This document shows positions 23,222 through 33,570 of a stretch of DNA of 64,000 nucleotides, piece after piece. Below the pieces are notes generated by a model that saw only the letters and a program-made list of their open reading frames with translations, was not told where the DNA came from and ran no database searches. This DNA is from Lunularia cruciata (Eukaryota > Streptophyta > Marchantiopsida > Lunulariales > Lunulariaceae): contig OX419759.1 in NCBI GenBank assembly GCA_948567375.1, positions 48,709,493 to 48,773,492 of the forward strand, in the 5' to 3' direction. Numbering within the stretch: the first letter of the stretch is position 1; every line of letters begins with the position of its first letter. A program made the position numbers and the translations under genes.

Positions 23222-23878
23222 CCTAAAACCTGCAAAATGTGGTCTGTCTTTCCCTAGACTTGTGCAACCTTTCAAGCAATCGGAGCTGAGCCTCGCTCTC
23301 ACTCAAACATTGCACTATCGTTCATCTCTTTGGGTAACTTTGGAGACATCTCATACAGTACTTCCGAAACAACAACTTGGATACAAATCCAGGATCCGGA
23401 AGTTCCTCTGCAAGAATGATCTTTGTGTACATTTGTCAGTTCTCCTCAACACGTTCATTGTTCATTTGAACGGATCATCCTTGATGTCTTCTTTCATGTT
23501 AATGGCTCTTTTCAACTTTATGGATATGATCTTCATGGCTCTGATTCTCTTGGTTCTACTTCCTTTTGTATTCTTCCAGTCCCAACTCTTTAATCTCTTT
23601 GGACTGACACTTTCCAGTTTCAGGTAAACAAACGACTTGTCATTACAGAAGTGGTCACTGCTCTTAAGTTCTCTGGTCCTAATTATGTGACTGACCTTCT
23701 TCTTCAGTTTTCTTTGACTGAGAAGCTTTGGTTTCAGGCAAGAAAACCTCTGGACAGTGTAAAAGACTTGTTGCTGTTCTTGAGTTCTCCTCCCAAAACT
23801 GAACGCTTGCTCCAGTTCCCTCCGACTGAGAGTGAGATTCTCTAGAGTCAAGCAAACAACCAAACAAGCAAGCAAACC
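23222..23878 (+). pseudogene. R-gene copy, plus strand, truncated and frameshifted
   Basis: It aligns with exon 1 of the gene at 17405: the two hydrophobic segments (about 23400-23570) and the repeat region ending SPPKTERLLQFPPTESEIL before a stop at 23843. It lacks the basic C-terminal domain. It ends in an AAGCAAAC-rich tract and runs straight into an inverted copy. Confidence 0.7.
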
Positions 23879-23999
23879 TTCTTTTCAGGAGTTGACAAAG
23901 TGATGAGATTTTGGACACTGGTGTTCCAATGACAGTGTCTACAGAGTTAATTGAAGGGAGGTCAGTATCGGGACAAGAAAACTCAATAATGTCTGTACT

Positions 24000-24068
24000 G
24001 TCTAGACGGTCGTCTGGCTGACACTGGAGAATCTGATTCTCCAGTGTCAGCCAGACGACCGTCTAGAC
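24000..24068. repeat. Perfect 69-bp palindrome inside the inverted R-gene copy
   Basis: There are two 34-nt arms (24000-24033 and 24035-24068) with a single T at the centre and no mismatch. It starts and ends GTCTAGAC; the centre reads GAGAATCTGATTCTC. Confidence 0.95.
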
Positions 24069-24086
24069 CGTCTAGACCGTCTAGAC
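24060..24086. repeat. Three tandem copies of CGTCTAGAC
   Basis: The last nine bases of the 69-bp palindrome are followed by two more exact copies (24069-24077, 24078-24086). Confidence 0.9.
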
Positions 24087-24087
24087 A

Positions 24088-24124
24088 TTCCTTATACTGA
24101 GAATCTGATTCTCAGTATAAGGAA
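24088..24124. repeat. Second perfect palindrome, 37 bp, same core
   Basis: Arms of 18 nt (24088-24105 and 24107-24124) surround one T. It shares the 15-base core GAGAATCTGATTCTC with the preceding palindrome but has different outer arms. Confidence 0.95.
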
Positions 24125-24770
24125 CCTAGAGCAAGAGGTCAATTTTGGGACAAGGGAACCCAAGAACAGCAAGCTCTTTACACTATCAAGGGGTTTGCTT
24201 GCCTGAAACCAGAAACTCTCACTCTAAGGAAACTGGAGAAGGAGATTAGTCTCATGATCAGGACTAGGGAATTGAAGAGCAGTGGCTTCTTTTGTATTGA
24301 CAAGTTGTTTGTTTGCCTGAAACTAGAAAATGTCAGTCCAAGGAGATTGAAAGTTTGGGATTGAATGATCCTCAGATAGACTACAAAGAGGTGGTAAAAC
24401 CCATACAACTAGATCAACTAAACCCATACAACTAGATCTTTGAAGATTATATCTATTATGTTTAAAAGTGTCATGAACATGAAAGGAAACATGTCGAGGA
24501 TGCTACTGTCAAGAAACAATGTTGAACATGTCAAAGAGAACTGACAAGACATACACAAAGATCATTCTTGCAGAGGAACTCAGGATCCTGGAATCGTATC
24601 CATGTTGTTTCGGAAGTATATAAGATGTAAGAGATGTCTCCAGAGTTGGCGGAAGAGATGAGAGATAGTGGAGATTTTGATTGAGAGCGAGACTAAACTT
24701 AGATTGTTTGAAAAGTTGCACATGTCTAGAAAAAGTCAAAATTTTCAATTTTTAGGGTATAGGTAGATTT

Positions 24771-25049
24771 GATGTCAAAACATAAGATTTCTTAACGACT
24801 TGCTACCATTTGGAGATCCAGCCAAACGACACTTTTAAGCAGATGATTTATGAAGTTGCATGGACACAAATATGAAAGTTCAAAATCCGAACACTATATA
24901 CACGGCTCAAGGGAAAACATCATTGTTTACTAAACGGTACTTGTGAACACAATACGCAACTATGGAATAAAAGGCTTCCTGAGTTTTGAGACCTCTCGTT
25001 TAACTCTTCAACGCTTCATAAGGAAACTCACTTTATGCACTTTCAGGGC
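24771..25049 (-). repeat. R-unit 5' flank of the minus-strand copy
   Basis: It matches the reverse complement of about 23000-23220 (GGAGATCCAGCCAAACG, AAACGGTACTTGTGAACACAA). It holds no ORF. Confidence 0.5.
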
Positions 25050-25943
25050 ACCAATTGAATGTATGTGAAGATACCTTGAGTAGATTTTTGGGGAACTCTA
25101 GCTTGGCGTCATAATGATTCTCTCTCCATCGCTTAGGAACCATGGAATGTTTCAAGCACACCACTGTCCATCCTGCTTTTCTCTTCATGAGTTGACAAAG
25201 CGATGAGACTTAGATACTGGTGATCCAAGGACCGTGTCTAACATGTAAACTGAAGGGAGGTCAATATCGGGACGAGAGAACTCAATAATGTCTATGACGT
25301 CTAGACCGTCATGCCTGACTCTGGAGGATCTACTTCGCAGTCGGAGGAAACTGGAGAAAGAGGTCAGTTTTGGGACGTGGGATCTCAAGAACAGCAAGCT
25401 CTTTTCCATTGTCAAGAGGTTTGCTTGCCTAAAACCAGATTCTGAAGGAGGTCGGTGGAAGTCGGTCAAAGGAAACTGAAGAAGGAGCCAATCTCATTAT
25501 CAGGACGAGCGAACTCAAGACCAGGGACCTCTTCTATAGTGACAAGTCGTTCCTTTGCCTGAAGCTGGAAAGTGTCTGTGCAAGGAGATTGAAGAGTGGG
25601 GACTGAATGATCCTCGGAACCACTAAGACGAGGAGGTAGAACCCATAGAATCAGAACTACAAAGATCAAATTTATTCCGGTTAGAAGAGCCATGAAAGGA
25701 ACTTGTTGAGGGTGCTATCTTCAAGAAACACTGTTGGACACATAAACGTGTCCGGGAGAATTGACGAAACACACAAAGATCATTCTTGCAAAAGAGCTTC
25801 AGGATCCTAGAATCGTATCCATGTTGTTTAGTAAGAGATGTCTCTAGAGTTACCAGAAGAGATGAGAGTGAGAATGAGAGTAAACTTAGATTGCTTAAAA
25901 AGTTGCACAAGCCTAGAAAAAGATAGATAAAAAATTTCATCTA
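25050..25943 (-). pseudogene. R-gene copy, minus strand, frameshifted
   Basis: Order on the minus strand: N-terminal FLGLCNF and hydrophobic region (25940-25640), the repeats with TDTFQLQAKERLV and EFARPDNE, then DIIEFSRPDIDLPSVYMLDTV and the degraded basic domain to about 25060. Several frameshifts separate the parts. Confidence 0.65.
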
Positions 25944-25944
25944 A

Positions 25945-27420
25945 TTTTATTTCATTTTTCATTTGGTATATTCTTCTCCAGTATTGCTCGTCAATTGATT
26001 TATCTTTTTTGTACAATTCACCTCTCATTGTTCTTCTTATCATGTCTAAGAGCCTTTGATAGGAGGATTATGGGAGTCTTTGGTAATATTATTGGACCAG
26101 GGACATTTGAGTGTGTGATAATGGATTTAGAACATAGACAGACATCTCTACCAATCTAGTATCGAGTGGTTGGGTTGCTATTGATGGGGGAGATGATACA
26201 TATAGTATTTTTGGGTAGTTGTGCTCTCTTGGCACCCTTACTTTCCTCTCATTTTGTGATTATTGATAAGCCAATTTTGGAGATTTATGTGATAGAGGTG
26301 GAAGAGTGATTCTTTTTTCTCCAAATGGTATTGCCGCAAATGAGAAATAGCCTATCCCCATGGGCATGCAAGGCCCTTCCATCTTTTGCTTTGCTATCAT
26401 CAGATTGGACTAGATGTTTATGGTCTTCCTTGATAGAGTGACAATGTCAGCATATGCTACATTCTCTCTTAGTTGACTCGTCCATTGCTTTGGCTACTGA
26501 GCACGTCTTTGCTCTTGCTCCAACAAAGTTGCAAGTTCTTGGATCCTAGCTCGACCGTGCATTAGGGCATTCCGACTCGCACCAGCTACATTCTCTACAG
26601 TGATGAGGTTTTGCCTAGGTTTGGTCCACCCATCTGCATCTTCATTATTCACTTGTGAGTGTGTTTTTAAACTAGATGTATCAATGGTCCATATGACATG
26701 GTGTCCTTTTGGGGACAGAGGATAGTTACCCATGATGCTATTAGGGACATAATGTTTGCTATGGCACAAGAGAATGGATACTTGGCTTGGCGAGAGTGTT
26801 CGTATTCTTTCCACATGACACATGTGAGGGCATACTTATACTTGGTCTGAGATTATCAGGTGATAGTAGTAGATGTCGTGGTTACGGACCCTATGTATGA
26901 TATAATTTTTGAGGGAGTGATTACCCATCTCCCTAGATGGGCGGCGAGTGTAGCAATAGCTCACAAGGTCTCCAAGTATTAGGGTTTGCAGTGAGGTCAC
27001 CTCTTTGTTCCTCTAGCCTTGGAGTTATAAAGATGATGGACATGGCATTTTGACACATTTGTCAAAGAGTGCACGAGAGTGTATTAGGCACCAAGGGTAC
27101 CACTCTCATTCTCATACTTTGTAGCATATTTTAGACATCATGTGCCATTGCTATACAAAAGGCAATGATTGGTGCAATCCATAGGAGAAGAATCACACAA
27201 GGTGATGCTTCTTCGGTTGCTCCAATTGTTTGTAGACCATACGGTTGTTACGGTATGTTTGTAGACCATACGACTTGCATAGCTCGGATATCTTAGGTGC
27301 AGTAGTGCAGATTTCTCATATCTACTCTATTGGGGCTTAGCCTCATTTTACCTATTTTGTCTCACCCTTGTAAGGCTTGATGCGGTCTTCCCATCCTTCG
27401 TGTTTTCTAAGAGGTCACCC
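25945..27420 (+). pseudogene. LINE-like element, 5'-truncated second copy
   Basis: It matches 9130-9400 joined to 15016-16160 without the Gypsy-2 insertion. C-terminal blocks include HDAIRDIMFAMAQENGYLAW, VIVVDVVVTDP and ITHLPRWAASV. It ends GGGGCTTAGCCTC, then CCCATCCTTCGTG at about 27400. There are numerous stops. Confidence 0.7.
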
Positions 27421-27439
27421 TTTTCTCTAATTTTTCATT

Positions 27440-28276
27440 TAAAGGTTTATGTAGACAGATGTCAAAACGGAAGATTTTGGCTGGACCTCCCATTGGAGAT
27501 CCAGCCAAGCCAAACGGCACTATATAAGCGGATGAGGCCCTTCTCAATTTGGACAGGAAAGTGCGTTTGAAGAGTTGGTTTTCGATGGTAAAAGTATTGA
27601 TTAGCGACATTGACCAGCCCTGTTTCTTTGCGGGAAGAATAAGTGGAAATAGTAACCATGCGCCAAATTCAACCCCTCCTCGAATCTGAGTGACTATATA
27701 CAACTCGTACTACAAACGGAGGAGATCCGTGTGCTCTGACCTCTTGCTGCTCTTTCAGGTTGGAGATTCCCGTTCTACGAAAGCCTTTAATCTCATTTAT
27801 GCATAAATTTAGTGACACTTTATGAGAACTGCAACTTGCGATTCAGTAAATGTGTTGTGTCCTCAAATACTGGGCTCCGCACCCCTGTTGCATCTTTTTA
27901 TGTCCGTTCGTGTGAGAAACGTCTCAATGTTTCCTGTGAAATACAAGAAACTTCTGTAGTCTACGTGAATCAAAGGCCTGTATTTGCCGTTTGGATGCAT
28001 TGCCACTCCACGAATCATGTAATTTGCTTACCCACTCCCATCCAAGTAGAAAATCAACTTTAATATCCATTGCTTATGAACACAATCATATGCTTCTGTT
28101 AGTTTGAATACCCTCACTCGTTGGTGCACTTACTTAGTAATTCCGCGATTGTTAAATACAGAAATGTCCTTAGTTTGAGGCCAGTAAGCTTCCTACTCGT
28201 TGGGCCATAATTTTTTGGAGTTTCCATAATACAAGAAGAACTCTCACAATATGACACCCAAAGGACATGAAAAGAA
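27440..28276. repeat. R-unit fragment 5' of the Gypsy-1 insertion
   Basis: 27440-27700 resembles, on the minus strand, the convergent ORF (HRKPTLQTHFPVQIEKG). 27770-28276 resembles 3940-4500 on the plus strand. The join at about 27700-27770 suggests a rearranged unit. It ends AAAAGAAT at the Gypsy-1 border and resumes at 38169. Confidence 0.55.
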
Positions 28277-28945
28277 TTGTCGTGCGTATATACATCGCTA
28301 CACAACATACATCGCTGTCAGCATCATACACTATAGAAGCACAACTCACACATAAGTCATACATAGACTCAAAAGTGCCACAATTAATTAGATTGCTTAC
28401 CACTCTCAACTCAACTCAACTCAACTCAACTCAGTACTTGATCTGTCACTCTATAAACTGCCAACAACTGGGCACTGATTACGATCAAGCCACACCCCCT
28501 CAAGCATAGAGAATCCAAGTGACGCTCACCGGCCTCTGTCCACCATAGCCAAGAACTCGAAGGCTCAACATCAGAGAAGTGAGCTCTCTGGAGCTCACTT
28601 TGAAACTATACCCCCTAGACTTGAGCGAGCACTGAAACCCTAACGGTCCCGCTGACGGCACACTCGACGGTGCAAACTGTGCAAAGTGATAGTGGGCTCC
28701 ACCGTGAAGTCAGTACCCCAAACACAAAATCTAACCGTCGGAAAGTAGTCTCTGAGAAATTGATAAAATAAGTCTAACTACTATCACTGGAACTCCAGTG
28801 TCCGAGCATCTAGATGCGGCACTAAAAATGACGTGACATCTATCGTGCGTATATACATCGCTACACAATATATATCACTGTCAACATCATATACTATAGA
28901 AGCACAACTCACACATAAATCATACATAGACTCTAAAGTGCCACA
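28277..28945 (-). repeat. Gypsy-1 3' LTR region with a duplicated 105-bp end
   Basis: The core (28385-28838) matches the 5' LTR. On both sides lies a near-identical 105-bp block (28277-28382 and about 28842-28945), each running from TCGTGCGTATATACATCGCT to AAAGTGCCACAAT. The right LTR has no copy of this block. The purine tract lies beyond the inner block, which suggests the inner block belongs to the LTR. Confidence 0.75.
28406..28432 (+). repeat. TCAAC microsatellite in the Gypsy-1 3' LTR
   Basis: About five TCAAC units occur here; the right LTR has only two at the same place, which explains part of the LTR length difference. Confidence 0.85.
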
Positions 28946-28958
28946 ATCGCCCCCCTAG
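28946..28958 (-). other. Putative polypurine tract of Gypsy-1
   Basis: The minus strand reads CTAGGGGGGCGAT directly before TGTGGCAC. This is the only good purine run near the 3' LTR. Confidence 0.5.
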
Positions 28959-29114
28959 CTGGCGGTTAGGTCCCTCTAACTCCAGATAGCCATCTACTCT
29001 AAGTATATGGTATACCCTCTAATGGGCAAAGATCAGGAGGCCGGGTGCTATGGAGCCCCATTGGTAGTCACCTGTTTGCAATCTATACCATATCAAGAAT
29101 GAACTAGCTATAGG

Positions 29115-29255
29115 TTAAGTACATCTAGGACATAACCACTGTCCCTGAGGAACCACCATGAGGGGAGGAGTCATACATGCCATATGCCATCCTCTCAAAC
29201 AACTATCACACACTAACATAGTAGCAGCTCCACCAGAAGAGCCACATAACATACA
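29115..29255 (-). CDS. PHD finger at the C-terminus of the Gypsy-1 integrase
   Basis: The last 47 codons before the TAA at 29115-29117 encode a full C4HC3 plant-homeodomain finger: C-X2-C-X11-C-X2-C-X4-H-X2-C-X14-C-X2-C. Hallmarks include LVCDSC, the Trp-His pair in GWHMAC, TPPL and GQWLCPRC. All eight zinc ligands and the Trp before the last Cys pair are intact. PHD fingers of this kind read histone H3 tails. The position corresponds to that of the chromodomain in chromoviruses, so a role in steering integration to particular chromatin is a reasonable inference. It is in frame with the upstream integrase, with no stop between about 29447 and the end. Confidence 0.93.
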   Translation of the reverse strand, partial: CMLCGSSGGAATMLVCDSCLRGWHMACMTPPLMVVPQGQWLCPRCT

Positions 29256-30377
29256 CCTCAAGCCTGCACGTACAAGTGCCAAGCTTGGGTCCATAGTACC
29301 ATCAATGTTTGGGAGGTGGCATGGCGCACAATTGCTCACATGATCCTTCCAAAAAACACCATCACGTCCTTCTAACACAAGGACTCCAGATAGCAAAACC
29401 TTGCACACTCTCAAGATAGTGCGGCTTGTAGAAACATCAAGTGTCATCGGTGTTGTTTGCTGTAAATATACATAGTTGCCTGGAGGAAATCGATGGATCG
29501 AGGGTCTATAACCTCCTCCTCAAATGGTAGCATAGCGTAAAGTATCTCTATGCTGAGCAATCGCCAAGTTCTCAAAGGCCATCGGCATCACTCTCCAAAA
29601 GATCTCTGCCCGTTGAGAACATGCGCTCATCCATACATTGGGGTCATCCAAGTCCAAAACTACAGTAGCATCTCGATGAATGGCTGTAGGTAAATCTGGA
29701 TCTCATCCATAGAGTAGAAAGTATGGAGAGAAGGATGCTAAGGAGGCTTGCCGGCTGAATCGATAGCCCATGGCCAACCAAGGTAATTGGAGATCCCAAT
29801 CTCCCAAGTGGCCTCTTTGCAAACCATACTTTCGTAATCCTCTCTTCACTGTCTGAACCACTCTCTTTGCTAAGCCATCTGCCTCAGGGTGATCTCAAGA
29901 TGTAGTATGATGATCAATCAAAGCCTTGTCACACAAGACCTGAAACTCTCCCAAGAACTCTGTACCCTGATCAATCAAAACCTCAACTGGTGCACCAAAA
30001 TGACTAAGAACTCGATCTGAGAATGAGTAAGTTGTCCCTTCACTAGACTTGTTAGGATGTGCCACCAACTCAATCCACTTGGAGAAGTGCTCCACCATCA
30101 CCAAAACATACCAATGATGTCTCACAGTCAGCGGTAAAGGTCCGGCAAAGTCCAAACTCCAACGGTAACCCAATCCCATGATAGGTAATGGGTGTAACTG
30201 TGGCGTAGGAGCATTGAATGATGCTCTAACTTGGTCACAAACCACACATCTGGCAACAAACTATTGTACCTCGGTCTGCATACCGCGCCACCAATAATGA
30301 CTCTGGAGTAAGCTTTATGTATGCTTTACTCCAAAGTGTCCTAGCTCCTCATGAGCATGACGGACCGACTGTGGTCT
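29256..30377 (-). pseudogene. Gypsy-1 integrase
   Basis: The HHCC zinc region (HEELGHFGVKHT ... CVVCDQ) lies at about 30230-30360. The core has WSLDFAGPLPLT (first Asp), LIDQGTEFLGEF (second Asp) and DHPEADGLAKRVVQTVK. In the last block the catalytic Glu of active relatives (LAER) is Lys, a single G-to-A change, so this copy cannot integrate. A C-terminal domain with RPSIHRFPPGNYVYLQQ and VLVLEGRDGVFWKDHVSNC then leads into the PHD finger. At least four stops interrupt the frame. Confidence 0.85.
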
Positions 30378-31150
30378 CTATGATGGAAGTGGTACTACTC
30401 GCACTCTACCATCCTCCCATACACGCAAAAGGTGTCTACCCTCCAATCTGAACCGTTTGGCTTGCTGAAGAACACGATCTCTCTCCTTGGCCCCAATTGT
30501 GCCATCCACAACACCAGTGCAAAGATAGTCCATCACTAAGACATCATCATGAATGTCTCGCTGAACTGTACCAATATCTTCACTCTCTGGATCTGTGACC
30601 TCAATAACTCCTCCTATATGCGCTAAGAGAGATACCACCAAAGCCTTTGCAAATATACACAAAAAGGCCGATGCATGCCAACCTGGCACCATCTCCTCAT
30701 CTGCCTCACCATGCCAATGTGCTCCGGTCTGATCTTGCTGGTTGGGACATGGGTTTCTACTCAACTCATCTGCATCACGGTTCACCACTCCAGGTCTATA
30801 AACAACCGTGAAATCATACTCCTATAAAATCAGAGCCCATTGTGCAAGCTTCCCTAAAAGCTTGTCGGACTCCATCAACCACTTCAGCGGTTGATGATGA
30901 GTGATGAGAGTGAAGGGGTTACCAAATAGGTAACATCAGAAATGTGCTACTGTCCAAACTACTACCAAGCACTCTCCCTCATATGAACTATACTTCGCCT
31001 CTGCTGAATTGTTGGAGCGACTAGCATAGGCCACCACAAACTCCTTCTCCTCATCATCATGCTAGGTGAGCACCGCTCCAAGCCCCAACATACTCCAATC
31101 AGTGTGAACCTGAAATGGTCGTCCCTTGATCGGTCTCCTCAAAATAGGAG
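30378..31150 (-). pseudogene. Gypsy-1 RNase H and connection
   Basis: RNase H motifs on the minus strand are FQVHTDWSMLGLGAVLT (first Asp), YSSYEGECLVVVW (Glu), then THHQPLKWLM where active relatives have DHxPL. EYDFTVVYRPGVVNRDADELS carries the last Asp and closes the domain. A spacer rich in acidic and polar residues follows to 30378. Confidence 0.8.
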
Positions 31151-32000
31151 TAGATGTCAACCTCTCCTTGAGCTCTACAAAAGCTCTCTCCTGCTCATCT
31201 CCCCAACACCACTCCTGTGTAAGCTTGGTCAACTTTATCAAGGCCTTGGCAATGACACTAATTCCTCTAACATAGTGGCGATAGAAGTTCACCAACCCAA
31301 GGAATGCTTGCACTGTGCTCACATCCGTAGGCCAAGGAATACATGCAATAGCCTCCACCTTGGTCTGCTGAACACCAAGTCCTCCAGGATAGATAGTGTG
31401 ACCCAAATACTCAACCTGCTCATGGAAGAACCTACACTTCCCAAGATGTAATTTGAGTCCATGAGATCTCAACCTCTCAAACACCTCCAACAACTGTCTC
31501 TCATGCTCCTCTACAGTAGTGCTATAAACCAAAATGTCATCAATATAGCACCAAGCAAAATCCAATCCAGCTAGGATCCTATCCATGACCCTCTGGAACT
31601 CAGCAAGAGCGTTCTTTAATCCAAATGGTAAGAACCTCCACTGATATAACACATCCTTGCCGTGAGGATCAATAGCCCAAAATGTTGTCTTAGACTTATC
31701 CTCCTCCTTGATCGGCAACTAATGATATCCCGCTCGAAGATCCAAAGTACTAAAGACCTTTGCATGCCCAATCGCATCAAAAATCTCCTCTGGTGTAGGC
31801 ATGGCATACCGATTAGCCCTGGTCTGTCGGTTGATAGGACGGTAATCTCTGCACATCCGCCTATCTGTATAGTTGCCATGCATATCCTTCTTGGCTGGCA
31901 TCATTGTCGCTGATGCATACTCTCCATGTGAAATCTCTACCAAACCAGCCTCAAAAAGGTCACTACTCTGGCTCTGAATCAATGTCCTCTCCATATCACT
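31151..32000 (-). pseudogene. Gypsy-1 reverse transcriptase
   Basis: Motifs in order: CRDYRPINRQTRANRYAMPT, VFSTLDLRAGYH (stop), then TTFWAI, WRFLPFGLKNALAEFQ, CYIDDILVYS (catalytic DD intact, about 31520-31550), GKCRFFHEQVEYLGHTI and FLGLVNFYRHYVRGIS. It is a typical Ty3/Gypsy RT. The stop at 31719 separates it into two ORFs in the same frame. Confidence 0.9.
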
Positions 32001-32540
32001 ATATCGATAAGGACGTCAAAAAATTGGTGTGTCGCTAGTCAGCTCAATCCGTATACCATGTCCCTTTAGAGCACCCAAATCCTTCATATTGAAGGTAAAA
32101 CAACTCGTGTGACTCCTCAAGAACCTCCAAACCCTCTGTCTTTCCTCTCCAGTAAGCTTGGGTCTAAGATCTGGCTCCCAAGTATCCTCTGTAACTATAG
32201 TAGGAGTGGAAGACGTACTGACTGGCTGCTACACTGGGCCCTTGGGAGCAATAGTGTCATGCTCCCGACCACTAGAGGTCCCAACCTCTGTGTGAAAAAC
32301 TCCCTCCACTCTGGCTGCAAGCTCCACACGTCCTTTGGCTGCATCCCATGTGGACCAAGGGTGTAATCCAAGTAGCCCACTCTCACCTGGATGGACTCCA
32401 AGTAGACCACTCTCCCTAGTAGCTACTGGATGTGTCCCAAGAATACCATGTCCACTCAGTCCATCGCCCCCAACATGTGTTTGAATCGTCTCGATAGGCA
32501 CAGGGCTCACAAGTGTCCGAGTGGTGATGCCTATCAAGCG
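32001..32540 (-). pseudogene. Gypsy-1 linker between methyltransferase and RT
   Basis: The linker is in frame with both neighbours. It contains a short repeated Gly/Leu/His/Pro motif (GLLGVHP, GLLGLHP) and then DLGALKGHGIRIELTSDTPIF, the usual pre-RT segment of Ty3/Gypsy elements. No enzyme motif. Confidence 0.6.
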
Positions 32541-33570
32541 CATCCTACGCTGCTCTGCCAAGCCAAGGCTCACAATCCAGGTCAAACAGTTCAGGTCCAT
32601 AGCCTGACCTAACACTTGATGCTTGGATGCCTCTGACATTGCTGGAATAGTGGTAATACCGGTGTGAAAACCAATCGCCCGCTCTCTCTCATCAGCATTA
32701 GGCTCCACCAACTACTGTAACTGTGAGTCCTAAACAAGTCCAGGTCCTCCCTCTCAAAAAGCATGAGAGCTTGGAAAACTCATGAGTGTGGGAAATGTAG
32801 CTCTAGGCTGTCCAACTAGGTTCACCACTGCCATAGGTGACCTATCAGCCACTACCACTATCTGAGACTGACGCCCAACATCCAAGATATCATCAACAAG
32901 GATGTGGTCAAGTCGCTGAATCCCATCATAAGCATGTTGTAGAACCTCTCTGGGTAAGAGGTTCGTCCACCAAAGACAAAGACAATGAGCCCGTGATCCC
33001 ACTCTGGCTGCATCTAACAATACAGCAGGTCCCATCCAAGAATGGACCTGATGTGTACTTACCACCACTCTAGTGCAAGAATCACCCATCAAAGGAACGT
33101 TCTCCAAAAGGTAAGCTGGAGAAACAGACTGATGAACCTGGAGATGTTGTAGTATCCGTAACATCTCCCAAGACACACCAGAACGAGGATCCTAAAGACC
33201 CAAACCGTGGCCCGCACAGGTATGTCCCTGACATGGCCATCCAAAAATCACCAAGTGAATAGGCCCATGTCTCTCTAGGTCATGCGCCCCCAGTAAGGAA
33301 ATGTCTCCTGGTAGGGCCTTCTGGTAACCTCTGACTGCTGACATCGGTAATAACTCCGGATACCGATAGGCCAAGTGTGGTACATGATGTAGAGAAACTC
33401 GCCTAGCAGTCTCATCTCTCTCTACATACAAGTACCTCTGTACTCGTATACTCGCCTGTAACACCGCAGCTAGTCCAGTGCTGATCCCACCAAACAACTC
33501 CAATAGGCATATCCCCTCTACTAGATATTGCCAAGCAATGAGTGTGGTATCCAGAGGTGTCAAAGCAATC
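32541..33570 (-). pseudogene. C5 cytosine DNA methyltransferase domain inside Gypsy-1 pol (DNMT3/DRM-like)
   Basis: All core motifs of C5 methyltransferases appear in canonical order. Motif I (AdoMet site) is LLELFGGISTGL at about 33475-33512, followed by YVERDE (motif II). HLVIFGWPCQGHTC carries catalytic PCQ at 33229-33237 (motif IV). YLLENVP carries ENV at 33096-33104 (motif VI), and LCLWWTNLLP at about 32950-32985 corresponds to motif VIII. The C-terminal part has PNADERERAIGF, then LGQAMDLNCLTW (motif X-like). The domain would transfer a methyl group from S-adenosylmethionine to cytosine C5 in DNA. About 340 codons are in one frame; in-frame stops at 33192-33194, 32754-32756 and two near 32714-32730 kill this copy. 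WTNL and the overall order suggest the DNMT3/DRM side of the family, but a tree is needed. Confidence 0.9.

Larger units (their letters stand above)
23879..24770 (-). pseudogene. R-gene copy, minus strand, facing the previous copy
   Basis: The reverse complement runs from the hydrophobic N-terminal part (24748 downward) through the repeats to the GDVPVSK-like region and TCAACTCCTGAAAAG at 23880-23905. Two palindromes interrupt it at 24000-24124. With 23222-23878 it makes an inverted duplication with arms of more than 600 bp, roughly 85 percent alike by eye. Confidence 0.7.

Noticed and set aside
28267-28509. 80-residue plus-strand ORF across the TCAAC repeat
   Set aside because: Spans the LTR border and a microsatellite; no coding signal.
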